A DNA stretch of 64,000 nt from Balaenoptera acutorostrata. Taxonomy: Eukaryota; Chordata; Mammalia; Artiodactyla; Balaenopteridae. The DNA is taken from NCBI RefSeq assembly GCF_949987535.1, contig NC_080075.1, positions 5,998,606 through 6,062,605 of the forward strand, given 5' to 3'. The notes below the pieces were generated by a model, which worked only from the letters and a program-made list of their open reading frames with translations, was not told where the DNA came from and did not search any database. Every line of letters starts with the position of its first letter. Position 1 is the first letter of the stretch. The position numbers were made by a program, and so were the translations under genes. Positions 34,160 to 47,359 of this stretch are shown one piece after another.

Positions 34160-35100
34160 CACGAAAGAATAGACGCGGTTTCTTTTTAATAAAAAAACTG
34201 TGAAAGAGGGCTTCTCTTATAAATTAAAAATATGACAAAGCTAAAAATTCAATAGAAATATTGAAATGGAAAGTCAAAGACATTTCATAATAGTAGAACA
34301 AAAAGACAAAAATAGAGGAAAAGATAAGAAAATAAATCAAAGAGGTGACTAACAGGACTTTCAGAAAGAGAAGGCAGGGAATTTGGAGGGGAAGAAAAAA
34401 AAATTTCCCAAAAAAAAAGGGCAGCTCCTAAGAAAAAGAATTAACCAAGCACCTGGAACAGTGAATGACAACACAAGACACTCATAAAATCTAAGAACAG
34501 GAATAAAGAGAATATCCTAAAAGCTTCCCCAAAGAAGTTCAAAACAGGTCACACTCAAAAGACCAATGACTTCAAAATTCCAAGAGAAAAATGAATATTC
34601 ACCCTAGAGTATTTTCCACCCGCTAACATATAAATCCCACGTAAAGGAAGAACAAAAGCATTTTGGGTCACCCAAAGACTTAAAACCTTTACACCCCAGG
34701 CACCCTTACTTATAAAGCAACTGGAGGATGTGCTTCAGGAAAGAAAGGCAGTACACCAAAAAAAAAAAAAAAAAAAAAAGACTGTGGCATCCGGGAAACA
34801 GATGATCCAGGGGCAGAGCTATGCACCAAGGTGGGAGGCCAAGCATACCTGGCCAGCTCCCCTCCAGGGAGAAAAAAGCGGAACCTACAGGTTATCTGAA
34901 ACCATGAATCATCTAACGTGTTTAAGTGTTTAGAAAAACTGTTGATAAAGGCTTAACTATGCTAGGCACTTGATATAACTTTCAGGGCATTTGAGGTGGA
35001 AAGTAATGACAAGTACCTAGAAAACTAAGCAAACGAAAAAGGCAACGCAAGGGGGAAGGAGTGTTTAAAAAAGAAAATGCAATCGTATTAGATTGCTTGG
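34160..35100 (+). pseudogene. HAL1/L1 ORF1-like remnant
   Basis: Landmarks of the L1/HAL1 ORF1 region occur in order: AGTAGAACAAAAAGACAAAA, CTAAAAGCTTCCCCAAAG, AACAGGTCACACTCAAAAG, GCACCCTTACTTATAAAGCA and ACTGGAGGATGTGCTTCAGG. Frames are broken and an A-run (34,750-34,769) interrupts it. The right border is approximate. Confidence 0.75.
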
Positions 35101-35109
35101 CTCAGAGAT

Positions 35110-35865
35110 AAACAGTATAATACAAACAATTATCATTTTAACCCCAAATTATGATATACTCATTTAAGGGAGGGGAACAAGTATAATAGCTAATTCTTCA
35201 CATGGGACCACTCCAGTAGTTCAAGAGCTGTAACCACCATCACAAGAAGTCAGTAAGTGCACAAAAATCAAGAAAAAGCCAGGTAAGCATCTAATTTAGA
35301 AATACAGCAGTCAATTTCAAATGGAGCAACTAAAAGCATTGAAAATAGAAGACCCTTGGGAATAGGACAACTCCAAGTTTTGATAAGAGAACTTTAGTTT
35401 GTCACCTGATTGCAGCTATGTGCATTCCTAACTTTGGCAAGTGTTTGAAGGTCCTGTCTAAGTTTTTAAGTCATAGCATAAAAGTGGGGGCTTTTTCCTT
35501 TTTAATAATTTAATAATTAGTTCAGATTAAAAATTGGATAGGAAAACCTGTCAACACTTGGCCATATCTGAGATACTTGCAATGCCCCAGGGATGGAGGG
35601 CCAATTCCGCAGAAAGAGGGAAGCAGCCTGGGCTCCGGCTCCCTCCTCCTCGTGGACAAGGCCCCCAATTCTCTCGCTAATGCAACACATCAGCCCAAGG
35701 GCTCACAGAGAGCCCTGTGCAGACTCGACCCTGCCAGTTCAGTTCAGGGCTCCCGCAGGTCCGTTCTGCTGACTGCGGGACAACCAGGTAACTTCAGAAA
35801 CTGACAACTGCGGAAAAACTTTTATAGCAAGTTGACAGGGTGACATGATGTCCTTTGATTCTAAT
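35110..35865. other. Intronic sequence, no named element
   Basis: No repeat or exon is recognised. Confidence 0.4.
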
Positions 35866-35869
35866 AACA

Positions 35870-36235
35870 AAAAGATGCTGTATATAGAAATGGATAAACA
35901 ACAAGGTTCTGCGAATTCCCTGACAGTCCAGTGGTTAGGACTCCAAGCTTCCACTGCAGGGGGCCCGGGTTCGATCCCTGGTCAGGAAACTAAGATCCCG
36001 CATGCCACGCGATACGGCCAAAAAAAAAAAAAACCCACAAGGTCCTACTGTATAGCTCAGGGAACTACATTCAATATCCTGTGATAAACCGTAATGGAAG
36101 AGAATATGAAAAAGAATGTGTATATGATATGAAAAGAATGTGTAATATATGTAACTGAATCACTTTGCTGTACAGCAGAAATTAACACAACGTTGTAGGT
36201 CAACTGCACTTCAATAAAATAAATATTAAAAAAAA
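35870..36235 (+). mobile_element. Young L1 3' UTR split by a CHR SINE
   Basis: The L1 3' UTR starts TATATAGAAATGGATAAACA and resumes after the SINE with GGTCCTACTGTATAGCTCAG, CACTTTGCTGTACAGCAG and TTCAATAAAATAAA. It is 5'-truncated. Confidence 0.92.
35911..36033 (+). mobile_element. CHR short-form SINE inside the L1
   Basis: Short CHR with GGTTCGATCC B box and a 14-A tail. The target copies ACAAGGTTCT (35,901-35,910) and ACAAGGTCCT (36,037-36,046) differ by one base. The SINE is younger than this already young L1. Confidence 0.93.
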
Positions 36236-36239
36236 AAGA

Positions 36240-39200
36240 TTCAGGCTGGCATTTTCTGTGTCTACTTTTTCACCTCGCTTTTCTGGTCACGTGTTTGAAC
36301 TATTTCAGCCCTGCGGAGGCTGGAAAGCTCTCTGGGGTCGGGCGCATGGGCTGTGTCTGGGTGGGGGGCCTGGGGAGACAGAGCCATCACAGGATGGTAC
36401 ACATCTGATGTTACACATCTGGCATGCTGTGTCCACCCCATGTTCCCTGCACCCCCAGAGGGTAAACACACTGCCTGCTTCCTGCACCGCTGTATGGACA
36501 CGGACCACGCAGGCAGGGCCCAGCTCGGGTAGCAGCACAGTGAATACTGTAAGTGGCAGGAAACCAGCCCTGTATGGTTAACTGGTGTCCCCAAATTAGT
36601 TCTAAGTGCCTCATAATGCTACGCAGATGTCAGAGTTTCTAAGATCCCAGTTTTTTAAACTTTTGAGAAGTCCTAAAACTTACCATTCTGTCCTTCCTTT
36701 TGAAATTCTTAACAGAAAACAGGGCCTCGCAACTCTATCCCTGCCAACACATCACTCACTTCTCTTCTGAATGATACCAGCGGACTTTTATTACTGAGCC
36801 AGCCTCCTAACAGAATATCATAAAAACCTAAGACTTTGGTCACTGGTAATATAACATTGCCCTGGTCTCCATTCTCTTCCTGGCCACCCCTCCCTAAGTC
36901 CAAAAAAAATGTATCCCGATTCAATTCTTGTGTTATCATATTCTTACAGCAAAATAACTGTCAATCAAATCTTCCAAAAGTACTTGGGAATCTCTGCCCT
37001 CTGATAATCACGTCCCAATGACTATGTAATCAGGTCCCAAATTACATATTAAATATATCTTAATATTTTAACACTGGTTATTCAGAGTAGTATTAAAACC
37101 AACTTGAATTCACAAAAAATCTGTTTGTAGTAAATATTGAAAGCAATTATTTGCAAGTACTTTACAGGATGACCCACAAGCCGCTAGCTATATATCTAGC
37201 TACTTGGGCGAGAAACAAAGTTTTTAAAACACTGATTTTTAAAAGGTGAGGCGGTGACCTAATATTGTTTTGACCCGTAAAATTATCACAAATTCTAAAT
37301 AGGTAGTGTTTGACCCTGAGAACTCACTGTAGATTAAGCTCTTGACTCCAACACAGTGAATGGCCACACAGTCTGAACTTTTGTACATTTTCCTTTATAA
37401 GATGAGAGGGAAGCTTCCAGGGTGTCACGTATCAGTGCTGCCCTCTGGGCAACAGTCCTGCCTCAGCACCAGAACCACCTGGGTCTGAAAGCAGTGCACT
37501 TGCACAATCATTTATATGCACTGCTGTCTGCCAATTTAAATCATTAGAATAGAGAAAAAGTGAAAGCACTGTTACTAATGATAAGAAGCACAGGCATCTA
37601 AACTTAGTGCAGCTGAGAGATGGAAAACACTTGATGCTCTGAGGGTGGGCATGTCTTGGCTCAAGACGCTGTTCACAACCAGGTGAAAGTATTTATTTAC
37701 TAAGAAAGCAAAGAAACAAAAGACCATGTATGAAATGCATGTGTCAAAGCACCCATCTCTAGGTTAAAATGTATTTTAGTTTATAATATTTTTAGTTCCC
37801 TGGGAATGAAACTCCTTAAATTATTCCTTGGCTTAGCACACCTGTTCAGGGATTCATTACCTCCAAAGTAGGATATATTTTTTCAAAAATCGTCTTTGCT
37901 TTTCAAAGGTCAATCCACAAAAATCTATGAACACACACTGTACCAAAAGTGCCCCCAGATAATGTCAATATGTAGAAATAGACATAGATCCAAAATTGGT
38001 CAAGAAAAAAGGCAAAATACAAGTTTGCAAGCTATGCAAATAAACACTGTATTACAGAGTTTCAAGCAATAAGGAGTTAAAAAACTATCATGAGCAGGGT
38101 TTTATCTGGTGGTTGGTTTTTCTGCAAGGCTTTTGACGTTCCTGATTTAGTTTAGGGCCAAAACAGTTTTTGGAAGTCTGGGTTGATATTTTTTAAGACA
38201 GCCACACACCTGTGTGTGTTCAACAGGGTTGGTTCATCCCCCCTCCCTTAACCCAGGGCCAGAATCCTTCCAGCGTGAAGGAACTCTGTGTCTCAGAACA
38301 AGTCTGTACATGCCACTCAGAGGCCGATCAACCCTCCTCCTAAGGAAAACATCCAGTTCTACAAAATTTATTTTGCTCCAGTGGATGTCTTTACCTCCAT
38401 TTAAGAACAAGAGATGTCACCCTGACAAAGCAACATATGCAGAAGGCCCCTCCCAAAAGTTTAAGTGCTTGCTCCAAAATGTTACAATGATGATCTTTAA
38501 AAGCTACACAATTTACATGGCACTTTATTGCTGAGCAATCGAAAGCAATTTTAGCACTTTCACAAATCCCAAGGCTCCTCCTAATCCAGCAGGCAAACAG
38601 TGGACCCGTTTTAAAGGGTCACACCAAAGCTTGCAGAGAAGGAGTGAATTTAGCAAGGAGGGTAAATTTAGCAAGGAGGAAAGCCCCAGAATTCACCCCA
38701 ACACTCTTCTCTCTACTGCCCTGCCCCGGCCTTCCTTCCCCTCCTCTCTCCTAGACCACTGCCCCAGGCCAACCACCTTACCTGCTCCTTCCCCAAGGTT
38801 CATCTGACCAAGTCTCCTACTCCCAGGGATCCCCAATCCCGACAAAACTTTCAATGGCTCCTCAGTGCCAGGGAATGATGGACCTCCTCAATGCCAACAC
38901 GAATAACCCCTCCTCGAGATGCCCACTACCCCCAAGCCCTACTACCATTCCCAAAGGTCACCCTCAGCCCTTTGGCCACACATACCCCCCTTTCTTCAAT
39001 AAAAGAGGGGGACAGCATTATCACAGCGCCTAACAGGTGGCCAACTCTCAGGTTAGCTCTGCTTACCATCTTCGGGCCTAGGGTAGCCTCCTCCTCAGCC
39101 TTCAAGGTGTCCGTCCAATCCACCAAGGCCCTCTCCTCCCAGGACAGGGTCAGACAGGGTCAGAGGCAAGATGCTCTCTCCATCTGGCCGGTGAGTAAGC

Positions 39201-40344
39201 CCTGACTCCAGGCATTGAGCCTGCGGGTTCTCAACTCCCTAACTTCCCCTCGGGCCCCCTACCATGCCATTCCAGATGCAGGACTTTCCTGCCTTTAGCC
39301 AAGACATTTTGGGACACTGGCCACTGGACGCCTGCAAAATGCAAAATAACAGTAGCCACCCCAAGAAAAAAACAAAAATGGCCAAATAAGCGTTAAAAAT
39401 AACAAACTCCAAAAACACAAAAACAAACTTTGATCTATCATTTCTGGTTTGGATTTTTCACATTATCATTTCTCCCTTTGATGAAAATAATTAAAATTCA
39501 CTGCATCTACTCAACATGCACAAGATCATCTTATAGACACTTCTTTTATAAATATATGGTACTCTGAATGAAACCCTGTGAACAGAAATTCACAATTCTT
39601 TTCACATTTTAATTTATGAGTATCCTTCCCTATGATCCCTCAGAAACCTAAAGCCAAAAATAAATTTCTCTAAATAGAATACAGCCTGTGTCTCAACTCC
39701 TTTTTTAAAGATAAAGTTACATACTGTTCAACTATACCCAGACTATTTACCATTTTTGTCAGAGATGGAGAAAATTATAAACTATCCCCAAGAAAGCCAT
39801 TTTCATAGAACATATCAAAAGTCAGAAAACTCCCTCTCTCGACTCATTCACTTCATGTAAACAGTCTTCTAAAAATAAGCAACCACTATCACTAAAAAAG
39901 TTCAAAGAAAGAACAAAAAATAGAAAATATAACAATGAAATAAATTAGGACTACAGGTTGTTCAGCTTACAGGTGTTTCACCTAATGTTTAAAAAAAAAA
40001 AAGCTTCTTTATAAAAAACAAATTAGACACAAGTATTTTCCAAACTCTGATGCTGGTCACACTAATGGATGTTTAGCAACGGTAAACAAATGCTACAGGG
40101 TCAATAATCTAATCCCAAAACCACCCTATGCAAATCGTGCCAACAAAAATCCTAAACTCCTAGGCATGATGTAAACGGTTCTAGAAAGTACACATTTAAA
40201 GAGAAAAGAGAATGGAAATGTTAACTGTCTCTGCTATTTCCACCATCTCTAAGACTAAACTTCCCAGGATCAGTTCATAAATATGAAAGAGCTTCTCATG
40301 ATAGTAAGAGAACATGTATGAGATAATCAGGAAAATGTTCACAC
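36240..40344. other. 4.1 kb without confidently recognised repeats
   Basis: This is the longest repeat-poor stretch of the intron. 36,240-36,560 is GC-moderate, 37,000-38,150 is AT-rich, 38,690-39,290 is pyrimidine-rich, and 39,350-40,340 is AT-rich. A weak L2-like motif (ACTTTCAATGGCTCCTCAG) occurs near 38,849-38,867. It lies 2.6-6.7 kb inside intron 2 from the promoter, so intronic enhancers are plausible, but I see no decisive motif array. No exon or RNA gene is recognised. Confidence 0.45.
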
Positions 40345-40645
40345 TGAACATCTGAAACGAGTTTACGGTTACCAAAGGGGGAAGTGGGGGGGATAAATTA
40401 GGAGTTTGGGATGAACATATACAAACGACTATACGTAAAATAGATAACCAACAAGGACCTACTGTATAGCACAGGGAACGCTACTCAATATTCTGTAATA
40501 ACATATAAGGGAAAAGACTCTGAAAAACATATATATATATATACACACACACATACATGTCTATATATATATATAAAACTGAATCACTTTGCTGTACACC
40601 TTACTAACACATTGTAAGTCAACTATACTTCAATTTAAAAAAACC
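40345..40645 (+). mobile_element. Young L1 3' UTR, 5'-truncated
   Basis: GGTTACCAAAGGGGGAAGTG, GGACCTACTGTATAGCACAG, CACTTTGCTGTACACCTTAC and CTATACTTCAATTTAAAAAA mark it. An AT/CA microsatellite (about 40,529-40,577) lies within it. Confidence 0.93.
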
Positions 40646-40649
40646 TGAA

Positions 40650-43418
<2,769 letters not shown>

Positions 43419-43516
43419 TCAATCGGTCTCTGGTGTGTTTCTGGGAGTCGGAGGCCCGGCGGGCGGCGCAAGCCCGCGGGCGAGGCCGGGGGCGGAGGGC
43501 GGGCGGGCGGCGGCGC

Positions 43517-43525
43517 TCACTCCAT
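43517..43525 (-). other. Two-codon upstream ORF (ATG GAG TGA) in the presumed 5' UTR
   Basis: On the minus strand a start-Glu-stop triplet series lies 138 nt upstream of the MAP4K4 ATG. Its context is GCCATGG, the strongest Kozak form. If the transcription start lies upstream of 43,525 in the mature leader, ribosomes would initiate here and stop after one added residue. The same bases contain a donor-like GTGAGC, so they could instead mark an alternative first-exon end. Confidence 0.5.
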
Positions 43526-44149
43526 GGCCGGGGCGGCCGGCAGGACCCCGGGCGTCGCCCGCGCCTCAGGCCCCGGCCCCGCGCCCCGCCGCGCGCCTGC
43601 ACGAGCGGCCCGGAGCAGGGGCCGCGGCGCCGCCGAGAGTGGAGCCCGGAGCGCGAGGCCGCCAGACAAAGATGACCGGGAGGCGGAGGCGGAGGCGGGC
43701 GCGCGGCGGGGGGCGGCGGCGCGGGAGGAGGAGACACGGGACACCGAAAACGTATTCTGAGGAGAGCAAACAGCTCCCCCTTTCCTCCTCCGGCAGGAAA
43801 AGCGGGCGGAAGCGCGCTCGCGCCCGGAGCCGGCCCGGGCGGGGGGCGAGGGGCGCGGCGCGGCGTGAATATTCAGCAGGGGTGGGGCCCGAACGGCGGC
43901 CGCGCGCGGGGCCCGGTGCGGGGTTGAGTGAGCGGGGGGTGCGCCCGCGACAAAGGGAAACCGGCCCGCACCCCCGGGCTGAGGGGCGGAGGGGCGGGCC
44001 GACCCCGCCCTCCCGGAGCCCCGCCCCGCCCGCCGCGCCCGGCTCCGCCGGGATCCCCGAGGAGGAGGGTCCTCCCGGCCCCGCCCCCGCTCCCGCTCTT
44101 CCCATCCCGTCCCATCCCCCACCGCCAGATTCTGGCCCCTTAAGACCCT

Positions 44150-44160
44150 CGCTTCCGGTT
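44150..44160 (-). promoter_or_regulatory. ETS/GABP-like site at the distal edge of the promoter
   Basis: On the minus strand this reads AACCGGAAGCG, close to the ETS/GABPA consensus (ACCGGAAGTG type). It lies 765 bp upstream of the MAP4K4 start codon, at the outer edge of the CpG island. Such sites are typical of TATA-less promoters. Binding is inferred only from the motif. Confidence 0.45.
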
Positions 44161-44170
44161 TCCCTACCTG

Positions 44171-44489
44171 GTTTTCTTGTCCTTTCTCTTCTTTTCCGGG
44201 CTAAAGCGGTGGCCTGATTAGGTTGGGGCTTCACTGAGCATCCCTCGGCTGCCGGGTCCCGCCCGAGACTTTCAGCGGAAACTGAATCCGGAGCAGCACC
44301 TCCAGCTGCCTCGTGCCGAGGAGCACCTCGCTCAGTAGCTGAGCACCGTGTCAGGGGCCAGGAGTCCTAACCCAGGTTTTGTGCCTGGAGATCACTGAGG
44401 ACCTACAGACGGGCTTCTTCCGGCAACTCTGGAAGCTAGTCAGCAGTTAGGCAGTTTCATCCTGTTAAACGAGAATATATGGTCTGCAC
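44171..44489. other. Upstream flank of the promoter, no named element
   Basis: CpG density drops here. I recognise no repeat or exon. Confidence 0.45.
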
Positions 44490-44825
44490 AGCAGTCATTG
44501 TATCACTGTCACTCCACTGTCCAAAACTTTCGATGGCTCCCTATTCCCGCACAGCGGGTTCTCAAACGTGAGTGCCCGCCCGGGAATCACCAAGAGAGAT
44601 TGTAAAAGCATGGATTGCCGACCCCACCTCCAGACTTTGTGATTCAGCAAGTGTTGGGTAGGCCTGAGAACTTGAATTTCTCACAAGTTCTCAGACGATG
44701 CTGAGTTGCTGTTAACAGGGATCACACTTTGAGAACAGGGGGCCTCACGAAAATCCAAGGCCCTTCCACTTGGGCTTCACAAACACCATCATCCTTGTCT
44801 ACCAATTCTGGGTTTACTTACAGTA
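44490..44825 (+). mobile_element. L2 LINE fragment with a MER5A element nested in it
   Basis: L2 sense sequence (ACTTTCGATGGCTCCCTATT) ends near 44,551. A well-preserved MER5A follows at about 44,558-44,735: CGGGTTCTCAAACGTGAGTG, GACCCCACCTCCAGACTTTG and ATCACACTTTGAGAACAGG. L2 then resumes (AAAATCCAAGGCCCTTCCAC). The hAT MITE therefore jumped into the L2. Confidence 0.85.
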
Positions 44826-44829
44826 TCAA

Positions 44830-45000
44830 TTTAACCCCTCCTTTAGCCTTAGGGTGATGTTATCCTCATTTTAGGGATGAGGAAACCAAAGTACTGAAAG
44901 CCGAGGAACTTTCCTAAATTCCTTAAAGGCATAGCCTGGAAGTGGAGGAGGGATTCTCACCAGGTCAGCCTAGTCCCAAAATCCAAGTCTCTGATTCGGC
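44830..45000 (-). repeat. MIR SINE
   Basis: Clear reverse MIR: TTATCCTCATTTTAGGGATG, AGGAAACCAAAGTACTGAAA and a CCAAGTCTCTGATT end. Confidence 0.9.
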
Positions 45001-45099
45001 CAAGTTAGTCTTCTACCCAGAATATGTTTAGCACTCTCCTGCCTCCCAAAAGTTTGGTTTCCAAGATTTTCTTCTTTTTTGTTGTTGTTGTTTTTTTTT

Positions 45100-45275
45100 T
45101 GATGTGGACCATTTTTAACGACTTTATTGAATTTGCTACTACATTGCTTCTGTTTTATGTTTTGGTTGTTTGGCCGCAAGGCATGTGGGATCTTAGCTCC
45201 CCAACCAGGGATTGAACCCGCACCCCCTGAATTGGAAGGCAAAGCCTTAACCACTGGACCACCAGGGAAGTCCCT
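45100..45275 (-). mobile_element. CHR SINE with 3' extension
   Basis: Reverse complement of a short-head CHR element: GGACCACCAGGGAAGTCCCT at the right, GGGATTGAACCC B-box complement, and a 3' extension (ACTTTATTGAATTTGCTACT) ending in T-runs. Flanks CCAAAAGTTTGG (about 45,046-45,057) and CCAAAATTTTGG (45,276-45,287) may be the target duplication. Confidence 0.9.
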
Positions 45276-45529
45276 CCAAAATTTTGGACTGTGAGAATCT
45301 CTCATAAGGCTAAAATATATTCATGGACTCCTGGAGTCCATTGATTAGGAAAATCATAGTAACCAAAGCGTTCCTATGAATTTAGTGGTACCTTTAAATA
45401 ATTCTGTTTTTTAATCTACCAACAGCAATGGAATTATCTATGAGTATAAAGTAAATAATTTACTCAGAAAGTTAGATTGGTGCACATGTGAACTTTCAGA
45501 CCACAGTGCTAGTAATAATATTTTAGTAG

Positions 45530-45745
45530 TATTTATTATTAATAATAGGTAACAGGTATTGGGTCCAAACTATGTGCTAAATCCTTTACATATACTATCT
45601 CCTTATTCTTCACATTAACCCCAAATGGTAGGTACTCTTACTTTTCCCACTTTGCACATTAAGAAACCAACGTCTAAAGAAATTAATTGACTTGCTTGGT
45701 GTTCACAGCTGAACCCGATGCAGAAACTCCAGGACCCCCCAGGCC
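45530..45745 (-). repeat. MIR SINE
   Basis: Reverse MIR: TTTATTATTAATAATAGGTA, AACTATGTGCTAAATCCTTT, TGGTAGGTACTCTTACTTTT and GTTCACAGCTGAACCCGATG. Confidence 0.93.
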
Positions 45746-45814
45746 AGCCTCCTTCCACGGGTTCACAGCCTCAACTCTAACCTCATGACACTGAGACCAA
45801 CCCCAGACCAACCC

Positions 45815-46110
45815 CTTCTTTGCCTAGCCAAATTCTCTTCATCACCTCAAGCTCAATTCAGAAACCGACTCCTCTTGCTACCAGCTTTCTCTAAATCTCC
45901 CTCCTAAGCTGCTCTTTCCCATATTACCATCGTGACAATTATTTCTTACTTTCAAATCAGTACCTTTTCTTAAGTCCCTACCCAGGGCAAGACACTGGCT
46001 TAGCCCTTGCCCAGGATATAAGGAAGATCAGGACAGAGCTTACAATCTGCTTCCCTCAAAGAGCTTAACAATCTGCTAATGGGTGTAGGACAGTTTCATA
46101 AATCGCTATT
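45815..46110. repeat. L2 fragments, sense then antisense
   Basis: 45,815-45,975 resembles L2 in sense near its 3' region. 45,978-46,110 resembles the L2 3' end reversed (CAGGGCAAGACACTGGCTTA, CTCAAAGAGCTTAACAATCT). Both are diverged, and the junction near 45,976 is approximate. Confidence 0.55.
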
Positions 46111-46169
46111 GTTAAAGTCGGAACATTATAAATTCTAGCTAGCTGGAAAGAGCACCAAACAGATCTAGT

Positions 46170-46310
46170 GGAAAGTATGCTGTATTGGGGGCAAAACTGA
46201 ACCTAGTTCTATTATTTACCAGTTATGCAAGCTGACACCTGTTACTTAAGTTCTGAGCCTCTGTCGTTTCCTCTTCTGTACACTGGTTAAAGACGGGGGT
46301 TAGGACAGTT
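46170..46310 (+). repeat. MIR SINE
   Basis: Sense MIR: TTCTATTATTTACCAGTTAT, GTTACTTAAGTTCTGAGCCT and TCTTCTGTACACTGGTTAAA. Confidence 0.88.
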
Positions 46311-46340
46311 AAAAGGCCATCTCAAGAGCACAGGCCAGGG

Positions 46341-46653
46341 GCTTCCCTGGTGGCGCAGTGGTTAAGAATCTGCCTGCCAATGCAGGGGACACGGGTTCGA
46401 GCCCTGGTCTGGGAGGATCCCACATGCCGCGGAGCAACTAAGCCCGTGAGCCACAGTTGCTGAGCCTTCGCGTCTGGAGCCTGTGCTCCGCAATGGGAGA
46501 GGCCACGACAGTGAGAGGCCCGCGCACCGCGATGAAGAGTGGCCCCCGCTTGCCGCAACTAGAGAAAGCCCTCACACAGAAACAAAGACCCAACACAGCC
46601 GAAAATAAATAAACAAACAAATAAATTTATAAAAAAAAAAAAAAAAAAAAAAA
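46341..46653 (+). mobile_element. CHR long-form SINE, young (GTCTGGAGCC subgroup)
   Basis: Full-length CHR with a long uninterrupted A tail (about 46,631-46,654). A perfect 14-base target duplication (AGCACAGGCCAGGG) lies at 46,327-46,340 and 46,654-46,667. Intact tail and duplication suggest a recent insertion. Confidence 0.97.
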
Positions 46654-46970
46654 AGCACAGGCCAGGGTAATAAGGCCTGGAGAAAGGAGATACAAGTGTC
46701 GGGCCAGGAGATGCTCTTAAGACTTGGCATCTAATGGAAGGCCAGAGGCAGAATAGACGAAGAGTTAAAAGATTTGCTTGTGGTTCAGAGCCTTGTTCAC
46801 GCTTGCGAGGATGCTGTCACAAGTAGAGGAAAGGATGGGAGTTCCTGAATGGTGGTAGCAAAGGAAGGTTTGGTTTTGGACTCTGCAAAGATAGTTAACT
46901 CTTCATGCAGAAGCAGTGTACACCTGCCCAGCTCGGAGGCTGGGGACCATGTTCTCAGTCAACAGCCATG

Positions 46971-47350
46971 TGTTAGCTCAGGCCGCCATAACAAGATACA
47001 CAGATGGGGTGCCTTCAATAACAGAAATTTCTTTTCTCATAGTTCTGGAGACTGGAAGTCCAAGATCAAGGTTCCAGCTGATTTGGTTCCTGGTGAGAGC
47101 TCTCTTCCTGGCTTGCAGAAGGCTGGCTTCTGGCTATGTCTTCAGTGCTAGTGTCACAGAACACTAAGCTCTCTGGTGTTTCTTCTTATAAGGACACCCA
47201 TCCTATCAGATCAGGGCCCCACCCCTATGGCCTTATGAATTTAACCTTAATTATTTCCCTAGTGGCCCCATCTCCAAATACAGCCACACTGGGGGTTAGG
47301 GTTTCAACATACGGGGTTGGGGGAGGGAGAGACACATTGAGTCCATAACA
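46971..47350 (-). mobile_element. Solo MaLR-type LTR
   Basis: The minus-strand LTR runs from TGTTAG on the left to CATAACA on the right. Inside are TTCTCATAGTTCTGGAGACT, TTCTTCTTATAAGGACACCC and TCCAAATACAGCCACACTGG, typical of ERVL-MaLR (MLT1/MST group). The flank AGCCATG recurs at 46,964-46,970 and 47,351-47,357 as the target duplication. No internal retroviral genes are present. Confidence 0.88.
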
Positions 47351-47359
47351 AGCCATGTG

